Assembly: GCA_002503845.1 (NCBI GenBank)
Contig: DASO01000005.1
Location: forward strand, 1-64,000
DNA from: Euryarchaeota archaeon UBA24
GTDB taxonomy: Archaea > Halobacteriota > Halobacteria > Halobacteriales > Hikarchaeaceae
Reading direction: 5' to 3'
Length of the DNA stretch: 64,000 bases
Under the pieces are notes generated by a model. It was not told where the DNA came from and made no database searches. It worked only from the letters and a program-made list of their open reading frames with translations. The position numbers and the translations under genes are program-made. This document shows, piece by piece, positions 53,455 to 60,364 of this stretch (the first letter of the stretch is position 1; each line of letters starts with the position of its first letter).

Positions 53455-54495
53455 TTAAGGCGACCCAGTGGGGTGTAAACTTCTATATGAGAGCCCCAAG
53501 GTTTCGTCGAGACCAAGTGCTATATTGGTAGCGTGAATAGCTTGTCCTGCAGATCCTTTCATCATATTATCAATCACAGAGAAGACTACAAGTCGGTTGT
53601 TCCTTTCATCGATTTCAAATGCTATTTCCACATTGTTGGTTCCAGCAACTACCTTTGGTTCGGGGTAGCGATAGTTGCCCCCAGCGCCACTTAATAAATT
53701 GACAAACGGTTCATTTTGGTAAGAATTCCGATATGCCTGCCAAATCATTGGTTTGTCTAAGTTCTGTTTTGTTGGGAAAATGTGGCATGTTGCAGATGCC
53801 CCCCTAATCATGTCTACTGCATGAACGGTGAAGGCTACGTTTGCTCCGAGTTCTTGTTCTATTTCTGCTTCGTGTCTATGACCAGTTGGAGCGTAAGGAC
53901 GAACGATACCAGATCGGATTGCATGGTGAGAGGAGGTACTCCCACTAGCCCCCCCTTCGGAGGAACCAACTTTTATATCTGCTACGATAGTGTCTTTTGG
54001 AGTTATTATTCCTGTTTTGAACAAAGGATATAGGCCAAGAAGGGTGACTGTAGAGTTGCACCCACCACAGGCAATTAGTTTTGCGGATCGCAAATGCTCT
54101 CGGTGGATCTCGGGGAGTCCATAGACAGCTTTTTCAAGTAGTTCTGGGCAAGAATGGCCATCATAATATTGATCATATTTCTGAGGATCTTTGAGTCTAA
54201 AATCTGCACTCAGATCCACTACAATATCAGAAGCTTCAGAAAAATCATCGATCCTACTCATAGAAACCCCATGGGGAGTTGCTGCAAAGAGTACGTCGAC
54301 AGATTCTAGTTCCTCAGGGGAAGAATATTTTAATTTCAAGTCTCGAAGATTTGGATGTGTGTATCCTATAGAACGACCAGAATATTTACGACTGGTAGCT
54401 TGTTTTATCTCGAATTGGGGATGGTCGGTTAGTAGCCTTAGTAACTCTCCCCCGGTGAAACCACTTGCCCCAATTACGGAGGCTGAAAATGTCAT
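53455..54495 (-). CDS. argC: [LysW]-glutamyl/aminoadipyl phosphate reductase
   Basis: An NADPH-dependent semialdehyde-forming reductase, 346 residues (LysY/ArgC family). The dinucleotide motif is VIGASGFTGGELLRLL. The catalytic cysteine lies in IACGGCNSTVTLLGLYPL, with SGASGSTSSHH-like GSSEGGASGSTSSHHAIR and GHRHEAEIEQEL following. Its ATG overlaps the stop of argX by 4 bp. It is part of the LysW arginine operon. Confidence 0.94.
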   Translation of the reverse strand: MTFSASVIGASGFTGGELLRLLTDHPQFEIKQATSRKYSGRSIGYTHPNLRDLKLKYSSPEELESVDVLFAATPHGVSMSRIDDFSEASDIVVDLSADFRLKDPQKYDQYYDGHSCPELLEKAVYGLPEIHREHLRSAKLIACGGCNSTVTLLGLYPLFKTGIITPKDTIVADIKVGSSEGGASGSTSSHHAIRSGIVRPYAPTGHRHEAEIEQELGANVAFTVHAVDMIRGASATCHIFPTKQNLDKPMIWQAYRNSYQNEPFVNLLSGAGGNYRYPEPKVVAGTNNVEIAFEIDERNNRLVVFSVIDNMMKGSAGQAIHATNIALGLDETLGLSYRSLHPTGSP

Positions 54496-55358
54496 CGCGT
54501 TTCACCTTTTTTGTTAGCAACTGATTCTATCCAATTAATTATATGAGAAGGGACATTTACATCCACACATTCATTGAGTGCTTTGAATTCAGTTCCAGGG
54601 TTAATTTCGTGCACAGTAAATCCTCCATCGTCGAGCTCCATAAGATCAACCCCAAGTAAGCCTCCTCCGACGACTTTCGAGGCTTGTTCGACGAGTGACG
54701 CTACTTCATTGGGCATATCATATGCATCGACTGTGGCTCCTTTTGCAGCATTTGTTAGCCAATGTGTTGAGGTTCTAGTCATTGCGGCGATGGCATTCCC
54801 ATCGACTGCAACTACACGGATATCCCGGTTGGGTTTATTGATAAATTTCTGTATATAGAAAATTTTGTGTTCATAGTGTCCAAGTGTTGCTTTGTGTTCT
54901 ATAATTGCCTCTGCAGCAGCTCTGGTGTCTATTTTTGCCATTAGGCGCCCCCAAGACCCCACAATTGGTTTTATTACACATGGATATCCCATGGTTTCGA
55001 TTGTTTCGAGAGCACTTTCCGGGGAAAATGCTATCGTTGTTTCGGGAGTGGGTATTCCTGCATTTGCTAGTAAAAGGCTAGTTTTAACTTTATCAGAACA
55101 CCGTTCGACAACGATAGGATCGTTGATGATAGGGATGCCATAGGAAGCAAAAAAGAGAGAAGCAAATTTGCTTTGGCTTTGTGCTATGCATCTATCGATT
55201 ACAATATCTAAATCTTTGAATTCAGAGGAGGGACCTTGTATAGAAAATTGATGTTTTCGGACATCTATTTTGAGTATGTCGTGGCCTCTAGACCTCAATT
55301 CGGTTAGAAGTAACTTCTCGTCCGCCCTAATTTGGGAATATAAAAACCCGACATTCAT
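54492..55358 (-). CDS. argX: LysW-glutamate ligase (ATP-grasp)
   Basis: An ATP-grasp ligase of 288 residues that attaches glutamate (or 2-aminoadipate) to the C-terminal glutamate of LysW (ArgX/LysX family). It starts MNVGFLYSQIRADEKLLL. ATP-grasp features are CVIKPIVGSWGRLMAKIDT, IQKFINKPNRDIRVVAV and the metal site GVDLMELDDGGFTVHEINPG. An upstream ATG in the same frame at 55475 would overlap lysW and is rejected. The surrounding argG, argH and argF favour glutamate as substrate. Confidence 0.93.
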   Translation of the reverse strand: MNVGFLYSQIRADEKLLLTELRSRGHDILKIDVRKHQFSIQGPSSEFKDLDIVIDRCIAQSQSKFASLFFASYGIPIINDPIVVERCSDKVKTSLLLANAGIPTPETTIAFSPESALETIETMGYPCVIKPIVGSWGRLMAKIDTRAAAEAIIEHKATLGHYEHKIFYIQKFINKPNRDIRVVAVDGNAIAAMTRTSTHWLTNAAKGATVDAYDMPNEVASLVEQASKVVGGGLLGVDLMELDDGGFTVHEINPGTEFKALNECVDVNVPSHIINWIESVANKKGETR

Positions 55359-55413
55359 GAGAGGATCACTTAGGATTACTCGATTAATAAGTGTTCCTAT
55401 GTACCTGAAACTG

Positions 55414-55584
55414 TTATTCTCCCCAATCTTCTTCCAGCTCGGGTGCTTTGGAGAGTTCCACAGGGTCCACACCAATTACCTCTAGTTCGGTTCCACAAGT
55501 ATCACAATCCAAAATTTCTCCAGATTCTACGTCGTCTGATATTGCGAGTTCTGAGCCACATTCCACACAAGTTGTGCTTGTCAT
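55414..55584 (-). CDS. lysW: Amino-group carrier protein LysW
   Basis: A 56-residue acidic carrier protein that protects the alpha-amino group of glutamate or aminoadipate during arginine or lysine synthesis. Translation on the minus strand gives a zinc ribbon with C6-x-x-C9 and C27-x-x-C30 (TTCVECGSEL, LDCDTCGTELEV). The defining C-terminus is EEDWGE, whose last glutamate receives the substrate. It lies 65 bp after argH and 55 bp before argX. Its position among arg genes makes it the arginine carrier; no lysine-specific genes are next to it. Confidence 0.96.
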   Translation of the reverse strand: MTSTTCVECGSELAISDDVESGEILDCDTCGTELEVIGVDPVELSKAPELEEDWGE

Positions 55585-55649
55585 AGTAGGAGAATAAACA
55601 AGACTTCGGTTTAAAATTTCCTAATTGGATTATTGGGTACTGTGAGAAG

Positions 55650-57092
55650 TTATTTCAAGTAACCCATGGCTTCTTGAATCAATTTTTCCTTTGATTGGTC
55701 TATTTTTTCTTTATGAGTGGTGTAGAGAGAAAAATCTGATTTTAGGTTGTTTTTAGCATTGGAAATTGAATTTAAAACAGTGGTGGGTGAGGGTCCCCCT
55801 AATGAATCCCTCATATCAACGTTTTTGAGGGGATCTAAAGCAGATTCTATTGAATCCGAAGTACAAAATTCGCTGAGTGGAGATCCCATTATTTCGTTGA
55901 AATTTGAAGAAATATCTTTATAGTTACTTTCTGATTTTGCTATGATTTGGTGCGCTTTTCGGAAGGGTATTCCGGCCATAGCTAGGGTATCGGCAACGCC
56001 GGTTGCGGTGGAAAATCCCGCTCCTGCAGAACTAGAAAGAAGTTCGACATTCCAAGTTGAAGTTTCTATTATTTTAGAGAGGATATCTGCGGAATCGATC
56101 ATTTTTTCGATGGAATTCCAAATATAAGGGGTCGCGGATTGGAGGTCTCTATTGTAAGCACGGGGGAGACCTTTTAAAGTTGTAAAAGTACCGGAAAAGG
56201 TAGCAAGAGTCGTTGCTGCAGCCGCTCGTATTAATTCTAGCGTGTCTGGATTTTTCTTTTGAGGCATGATAGAAGAAGTAGACGCGTAATCGTCGTCTAT
56301 CTCAACAAAGCTCTTATTTGAGTAAAAAATTAAATCTTCGGACATATTTGAGAATGTAATAGAAAGAGAGCACAGAGCTGCCGCAGATTCTAGTAAAAAA
56401 TCTCTAGAAGAAACGGCGTCCATTGTGTTTTCTATTATACCTTCAAATCCAAGGAGGGTTGCAGTTCGTTCACGGTTGATGGGGAAAGGAGTTCCTGCAA
56501 AGGCTGCAGATCCGAGAGGGGATAAATTGATGCGACTATAAGCATCAAATAATCGGTTAGTGTCCCGTTCGAGAGATCCATAGTAGGATACAAGCCAATG
56601 GGAAAGGGTCGATGGTTGTGCACTTTGTAGGTGAGTGAACCCAGGGATTAGAGTAGAGGTGTGGTTCTTGGCGATGGAAAGGATGGTTTCTCGCAAACCT
56701 AAAACTGAATTTAGTAGAGACAAAATGTCACTTCGCAATTGATAACGAATGCATGTTGAAACTTCGTCGTTCCTACTCCTAGCAGTGTGCATTCTCCCAC
56801 CAGAATCTCCAACTTTAGCTACTACCGCTGTTTCAATTGCTGCGTGGACATCCTCAGCAGGGGGTAAGCTTTCAAATCCCATTTCGTGAATGGAAAAAAG
56901 AGCTTCTAGTATGTCTTTGGCGTTGTCTTTGGAGATTATATTTTCTTCTTCCAACATTACTACGTGTGCCAAATCTACTGCAATATCTGCATCGAAGATT
57001 TGGTGATCTACATCCATTGAAGAGAGGAAGTTTCTAGCAGGTCCCCCACTGAAACGGGTTCCACGTATTATATCAGGAGATTCATTTGTCAT
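55650..57092 (-). CDS. argH: Argininosuccinate lyase
   Basis: Cleaves argininosuccinate to arginine and fumarate, 480 residues from MTNESPDIIRGTRF. Signatures are MHTARSRNDEVSTCIRYQLR and TSSIMPQKKNPDTLELIRA, with GFTHLQSAQPSTLSHWL. The true start is the ATG at 57092, which lies inside a 35-bp repeat also present at the end of argG. In the undisturbed locus this ATG would overlap the argG stop. In this genome a 748-bp recombinase unit separates them, and the recombinase frame enters argH in phase, so a longer in-frame start at 57659 exists on paper only. Confidence 0.95.
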   Translation of the reverse strand: MTNESPDIIRGTRFSGGPARNFLSSMDVDHQIFDADIAVDLAHVVMLEEENIISKDNAKDILEALFSIHEMGFESLPPAEDVHAAIETAVVAKVGDSGGRMHTARSRNDEVSTCIRYQLRSDILSLLNSVLGLRETILSIAKNHTSTLIPGFTHLQSAQPSTLSHWLVSYYGSLERDTNRLFDAYSRINLSPLGSAAFAGTPFPINRERTATLLGFEGIIENTMDAVSSRDFLLESAAALCSLSITFSNMSEDLIFYSNKSFVEIDDDYASTSSIMPQKKNPDTLELIRAAAATTLATFSGTFTTLKGLPRAYNRDLQSATPYIWNSIEKMIDSADILSKIIETSTWNVELLSSSAGAGFSTATGVADTLAMAGIPFRKAHQIIAKSESNYKDISSNFNEIMGSPLSEFCTSDSIESALDPLKNVDMRDSLGGPSPTTVLNSISNAKNNLKSDFSLYTTHKEKIDQSKEKLIQEAMGYLK

Positions 57093-57116
57093 TTTTTGTT
57101 TTGTGTGTAGGAAATT
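57082..57116 (-). repeat. Att-like direct repeat, argH-side copy
   Basis: A 35-bp copy identical to 57830-57864. On the minus strand it starts AATTTCCTACACACAAAACA and ends ATGACAAATGA. Here it encodes the last residues of the recombinase frame (NFLHTKQK) followed by the argH start ATG and two codons. The bases on either side differ from those of the other copy, which fixes the repeat ends. Confidence 0.85.
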
Positions 57117-57659
57117 CAATTTTTCTCGTTCGTGCTTTTGAAAATCTGAGTTTGCCACGTTCATATTGAATCGTTGAAATGTCTCCCAGCTGCTCCAGCC
57201 CAGCCATTCCATTATAACGGTCGGGTCGATATTAGATTCAAGTAGGATCGAGGCGTAGGATCGACGTAAATCATGTGGTGAGAGTTCGGGGCATCCCAAG
57301 TTTTTCCCTGCTTTCTTTACCCATGCTAAAGCGGTATTGGTTGAAATGGGCCTGTGGATTCCGTTGTATTTACGTGTGATTGGTAGGTCAGCCGTTTTCA
57401 AGGTGGCCGGAATAGGAGCTTCCCTGTATTGGGAATTTTTGCCCCAAATTTTTATCATTAGACCTCGATCGTCTTCAAAAATATCTTCTGAGGAAGCGTT
57501 ACAGGCTTCGTGAACTCTCAAACCAGAGGCTAAAAGAGTGAGAATTATTTCTTCGTCTCTCGATTCTGTACATTGTTCAATGAGGTGTTTTACTTCCTCA
57601 CGGTTTAGCCAGCAGGCAAATTTGCCTTTTTTCTTTGGGAACTCAACTTTCCTAACCAT
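57093..57659 (-). CDS. Tyrosine recombinase catalytic domain, nucleophile Tyr replaced by Phe
   Basis: A phage-type integrase domain of 189 codons before the argH ATG; there is no core-binding (SAM-like) N-terminal domain. Conserved positions are R48 (LLASGLRVHEA), K74 (IWGKNSQYREAPIP), H129 and R132 (SPHDLRRSYA) and W155 (EWLGWSSWETFQRF). The nucleophile expected in the pattern LGHxSxxTTQRY is F164 (codon TTC, 57170-57168). The frame has no stop before argH; in a circularised unit it would end as MTNDPGPHRDVI and stop, giving 201 residues. As it stands it may be inactive, or it may have lost only strand cleavage while keeping DNA binding. Confidence 0.82.
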
Positions 57660-57672
57660 TGTAAAAATTATG

Positions 57673-57692
57673 TTTTACAAACTATAAAGCTC
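57673..57692 (-). promoter_or_regulatory. Recombinase promoter with embedded operator-like motif
   Basis: On the minus strand GCTTTATAGTTTGTAAAACA ends 14 bp before the recombinase ATG at 57659. CTTTATA is a TATA-like box roughly 28 bp before the start, so the mRNA would be leaderless. The overlapping ATAGTTTGTAAAA (57685-57673 on this strand) is the inverted copy of the core in the tandem repeat at 57732-57773. It would block the promoter if bound, implying autoregulation. Confidence 0.5.
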
Positions 57693-57731
57693 TTTTTAGA
57701 TGGGAAATTGGGAAAAATGTCCTCAAATGGT

Positions 57732-57773
57732 CCCTCCATAGTTTGTAAAATGCCCTCCATAGTTTGTAAAATA
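57732..57773. repeat. Tandem 21-bp repeat upstream of the recombinase gene
   Basis: Two back-to-back copies (57732-57752 and 57753-57773) of CCCTCCATAGTTTGTAAAAT plus one base; they differ only in the final base. The period is two helical turns. The core ATAGTTTGTAAAA recurs inverted at 57673-57685. Such spacing suggests cooperative binding of a protein, most simply the recombinase itself or a repressor. Confidence 0.8.
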
Positions 57774-57812
57774 ATAGATTCTCTCGACTTATACGACTTT
57801 TTCATATAACGT

Positions 57813-57828
57813 CCCGGTGTGGGCCGGG
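57813..57828 (-). terminator. Hairpin directly after argG
   Basis: On the minus strand CCCGG-CCCACA-CCGGG (57828-57813) forms a 5-bp G/C hairpin two bases after the argG-side repeat. No T-run follows immediately. It could terminate or attenuate argG transcription, or be a recombination-site feature of the element. Confidence 0.35.
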
Positions 57829-57829
57829 G

Positions 57830-57864
57830 TCATTTGTCATTTTTTGTTTTGTGTGTAGGAAATT
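57830..57864 (-). repeat. Att-like direct repeat, argG-side copy
   Basis: Identical to 57082-57116 over 35 bp. Here it is read in another frame as the argG C-terminus FPTHKTKNDK and its TGA stop. An ATG overlapping the stop (ATGACAAATGA) remains as a vestige of the former argH start. Confidence 0.85.
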
Positions 57865-59044
57865 TAGGGTCGAAGAGTGCTGAAGACATTCTTTCTTGCA
57901 GGCCGTGATATTTTGCGACCCCTATGGCATCTGATTGTGTTATATCATCTATGACTCCAGAGGTATTGAAAGAAGCTGCTGATGCAGAATGAACTGCGTA
58001 GGGACTTTCTCGAGAAACGGCTCTTGCGTGGCCGCCTTGAAGGTCTAACGTCACAGATCCTGTTACTCGTTTTTGGGTGGTGGAAATGAAGCCGTTCAAT
58101 GCTTCCATAAAAGGTGAATAAATCAGTCCTAAGTATGCTTGTTCTGCCCATGCGTCGTCGACTGAGATTTTGAACTTCCGCTCTTCCTTGGTAAGTACTA
58201 GATCTTCCAATGCAGAATGTGCGTTGAGAAGGGCAGTTGCAGCAGGATGTTCGTAATTTTCTCGAACTTTGAGTCCCAGTATCCTATCTTCCATTACATC
58301 AGTCCTTCCGACTCCGTAAGGGCCACATATTTTGTTTAGATGGTTGATTAAGTCTACGGGAGAATAGTTAGTTCCATCCACTGCGACAGGATATCCTTCA
58401 ACAAATTCTATGGTTACTAATTTAGATTCAGAAGAAGGAGATTGGGTCCACTCATAAATAGAACTTGGAGGGATAGTACTAGGATCTTCAAGTTCACCTC
58501 CTTCAATTGATCTAGACCAAAGATTTGTATCGATGCTCCAAACCCCATCATTTCCGGATTTGATAGGTAAATTATTTTCTTTTGCATATTGTATTTCCCA
58601 AGTTCTGGTTAGCCCAAGATCGCGTATAGGGGCTGCTATTTCAAGGCCGGATCCACGCCAAATAGCTTCGAATCGTAATTGATCGTTTCCTTTGCCAGTG
58701 CATCCATGTGCGAGTGCAGTGCATTTGGTATTTTTCGCCTCTTCTAGGATGGCTTTTGCTATGATAGGCCGGGCGAGTGCAGTTCCCAGGGGGTATCCTT
58801 GATAGCTTGCATTCGCCCTAACAGAATCGAGGCATAAATTAGCAAAATCATTTCTAGCATCGAGTATCGTTAAATCTAGAGAGATTTCTTTTGCCGTTTC
58901 TTTTGCTTGTTCGAATTCGTTTTGAGGTTGACCTACATTGACTGAAACTCCAATAACATCTTCATATCCATATTCTTCTTTAAGAATTGAAACACAAACG
59001 GTTGTATCGAGACCGCCAGAGAATGCAAGTGCCACACGGTTCAT
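57830..59044 (-). CDS. argG: Argininosuccinate synthase
   Basis: Condenses citrulline and aspartate with ATP, 404 residues. The ATP pyrophosphatase motif is ALAFSGGLDTTVCV. Further family blocks are GCTGKGNDQLRFE, SIDTNLWSRSIEGGELEDP and the substrate region around YGVGRTDVMEDRILGLK. The C-terminus FPTHKTKNDK lies within the 35-bp repeat shared with the argH start, so the protein is complete in spite of the insertion. A TATA box (59068-59081 region) 27 bp upstream is shared with a divergent gene. It is the first gene of the arginine cluster. Confidence 0.96.
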   Translation of the reverse strand: MNRVALAFSGGLDTTVCVSILKEEYGYEDVIGVSVNVGQPQNEFEQAKETAKEISLDLTILDARNDFANLCLDSVRANASYQGYPLGTALARPIIAKAILEEAKNTKCTALAHGCTGKGNDQLRFEAIWRGSGLEIAAPIRDLGLTRTWEIQYAKENNLPIKSGNDGVWSIDTNLWSRSIEGGELEDPSTIPPSSIYEWTQSPSSESKLVTIEFVEGYPVAVDGTNYSPVDLINHLNKICGPYGVGRTDVMEDRILGLKVRENYEHPAATALLNAHSALEDLVLTKEERKFKISVDDAWAEQAYLGLIYSPFMEALNGFISTTQKRVTGSVTLDLQGGHARAVSRESPYAVHSASAASFNTSGVIDDITQSDAIGVAKYHGLQERMSSALFDPKFPTHKTKNDK

Positions 59045-59067
59045 GATCAGTATATTGGAGTGACGGC

Positions 59068-59081
59068 TTATAATATATGAT
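59068..59081. promoter_or_regulatory. One TATA box serving two divergent leaderless genes
   Basis: CTTATAATATATGA on the plus strand (TCATATATTATAAG on the minus) is centred about 26-27 bp from both the argG ATG (59044, minus) and the membrane-protein ATG (59099, plus). The two start codons are only 54 bp apart and no second TATA-like element lies between them. Both transcripts would start at their start codons from the same box in opposite directions. Confidence 0.55.
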
Positions 59082-59098
59082 GTTTGGAACGGGCAGAC

Positions 59099-59635
59099 AT
59101 GGGTTTGGATAAAGAGAGTAACGAGTATGGAAAGATTAATAAAAACTTAGAAAAGGGTGGAGAAAAAAGGATCAGTTATATGTCGACATTTGTAGGAGGA
59201 ATGATAGCGGGGATCGTAGGTGCGAGTTTGATTACATTGTTAATAGTTTCTGTGATGGATAAAAGAGTAGGAAATAAAAGTATCCTACCTGCGTCGGTGT
59301 TCGTATCTAAATACATAGGCTCGGGTGAGGCAGATGGATATCTGAATCAAGGAATATTACTAAGTATAATTTATGGATCTTTAATAGGGGGAATTGTGGC
59401 GATAATGCTCCCAATAGTCTCGATGACTATTGTGAATGTCCTCGTGTGGGGAGTTTTAGTTGGGTTGATAGTGGGGATAATAGGTGATAAATTTGGAATG
59501 GAGATTGTGTTGGGAATGAAAATGGATTGGGTATGGGAGGGGAAACCGGTCATTCAATCTCGTATTAAATTTATGGTGGTGAACATCATATATGGGATAA
59601 TTGTCACAGGAATTCTCATATATGAAATTGTATGA
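59099..59635 (+). CDS. Membrane protein of unknown function
   Basis: A 178-residue protein with a charged N-terminus and about four hydrophobic segments: FVGGMIAGIVGASLITLLIV, ILLSIIYGSLIGGIVAIMLP, VNVLVWGVLVGLIVGIIG and VNIIYGIIVTGILIYEIV. Glycine spacing within the helices suggests tight packing. I recognise no family. The ATG at 59099 is chosen because a TATA box sits 26 bp upstream; a TTG at 59084 would add five residues. The LigT-like gene follows 16 bp later, so they may form an operon. Confidence 0.6.
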   Translation: MGLDKESNEYGKINKNLEKGGEKRISYMSTFVGGMIAGIVGASLITLLIVSVMDKRVGNKSILPASVFVSKYIGSGEADGYLNQGILLSIIYGSLIGGIVAIMLPIVSMTIVNVLVWGVLVGLIVGIIGDKFGMEIVLGMKMDWVWEGKPVIQSRIKFMVVNIIYGIIVTGILIYEIV

Positions 59636-59651
59636 ATAGGAGAAGATAGTT

Positions 59652-60152
59652 GTGTGGAGTTTAAATGTCTCAATTCCGCAGGGCATAGTTAGGGCGATTG
59701 GAGAAATAACGCCGGTATTGGGAAGGGGGGAAGGGATTGTTGAAGAGCCGACTCTAGTTATCAAACGTTTTGAAAAGGAAGATTTGGATGGACATATAGA
59801 ATCAGAAATAAAATTTTTATTGGAAAATGTAGAGCCATTTATTGTTGAAATTGGAAATTTGGAAATGTTTGAGGTGGCAGATAGAGGGACTTCACCGGTG
59901 CGATATATAGAAGTAAAAAGCATAGGCATAAAAGTACTTCATGAAACTCTAGTTAGTGTTTTTGGTTGTGTTAAAGGGGTAGAAGGGGAAAATTATATTC
60001 CACATATAACTATAGCTAGAGGGAGTGGTGCAAAAAATCTTGATTTTAGTGATTTTTCAGGTCCAATACAGTGGACTGCTAATACACTAGAATTTTGGGA
60101 TAGAGATAAAAGAAAGAGAAAAAATAAAGTTATACTTGATAAGAATAAGTGA
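59652..60152 (+). CDS. LigT-like 2H phosphoesterase family protein, first His motif lost
   Basis: A 166-residue protein resembling haloarchaeal 2'-5' RNA ligase / cyclic phosphodiesterase (LigT) proteins. The start is GTG at 59652 (read MWSLNVSIP), matching the usual M-x-S-L-N-V opening. The second H-x-T motif is intact in NYIPHITIARG. The first motif, expected as H-T-L-V in this group, reads EEPTLVIKRF, with proline (CCG at 59748-59750) in place of histidine. With only one catalytic histidine, normal 2H chemistry should fail. It may bind RNA or nucleotides without cleaving them. Confidence 0.8.
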   Translation: MWSLNVSIPQGIVRAIGEITPVLGRGEGIVEEPTLVIKRFEKEDLDGHIESEIKFLLENVEPFIVEIGNLEMFEVADRGTSPVRYIEVKSIGIKVLHETLVSVFGCVKGVEGENYIPHITIARGSGAKNLDFSDFSGPIQWTANTLEFWDRDKRKRKNKVILDKNK

Positions 60153-60171
60153 AACTAAAATCAAATGAATT

Positions 60172-60246
60172 TTATTCCGGTTTTTTGTACAGATGTTTTG
60201 CTATGTGGCCAAATCCCAATAAGCCAATAGTGAGTAGTTTTGTCAT
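60172..60246 (-). CDS. Possible 24-residue microprotein
   Basis: A minus-strand frame in the 212-bp gap between the LigT-like and MFS genes reads MTKLLTIGLLGFGHIAKHLY followed by KKPE. The pattern of a short hydrophobic helix with a basic end is coherent, but the frame is very short and no clear promoter is visible. I list it as a possibility only. Confidence 0.22.
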   Translation of the reverse strand: MTKLLTIGLLGFGHIAKHLYKKPE

Positions 60247-60364
60247 GAAAGAGGAGTAGCAACCATACACAAGTAAATGTGACGCAGATCTCGTGGGTTT
60301 TGGGTGGAGGGACAAAAATTTTGACATCGCAAAAGACAAGAGTGAAAACTGCCCCTAAGAGTGC

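Larger units (their letters stand above)
57082..57864 (-). mobile_element. 748-bp integrase-only element inserted at the argG/argH junction
   Basis: A perfect 35-bp direct repeat (57082-57116 and 57830-57864, 748-bp period) brackets a single gene for a tyrosine-recombinase catalytic domain plus its promoter region. The repeat carries the last codons and stop of argG and the first codons of argH, so it behaves like attL/attR of a site-specific insertion that rebuilds both host genes. The unit has no other gene. It is seen as sequence; that it moves, or once moved, is inference from the repeats and the gene type. Confidence 0.8.

Noticed and set aside
54492-55475. A longer ArgX starting at 55475
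   Set aside because: It would overlap lysW in another frame; the ATP-grasp protein opens normally at MNVGFLYSQ (55358).
55650-57659. A natural recombinase-ArgH fusion enzyme of 669 residues
   Set aside because: The frame is open, but the 35-bp repeat and the normal argH start within it show that the two genes were joined by insertion. ArgH of normal length starts at 57092, so I annotate two genes and treat the fusion only as a possible by-product.
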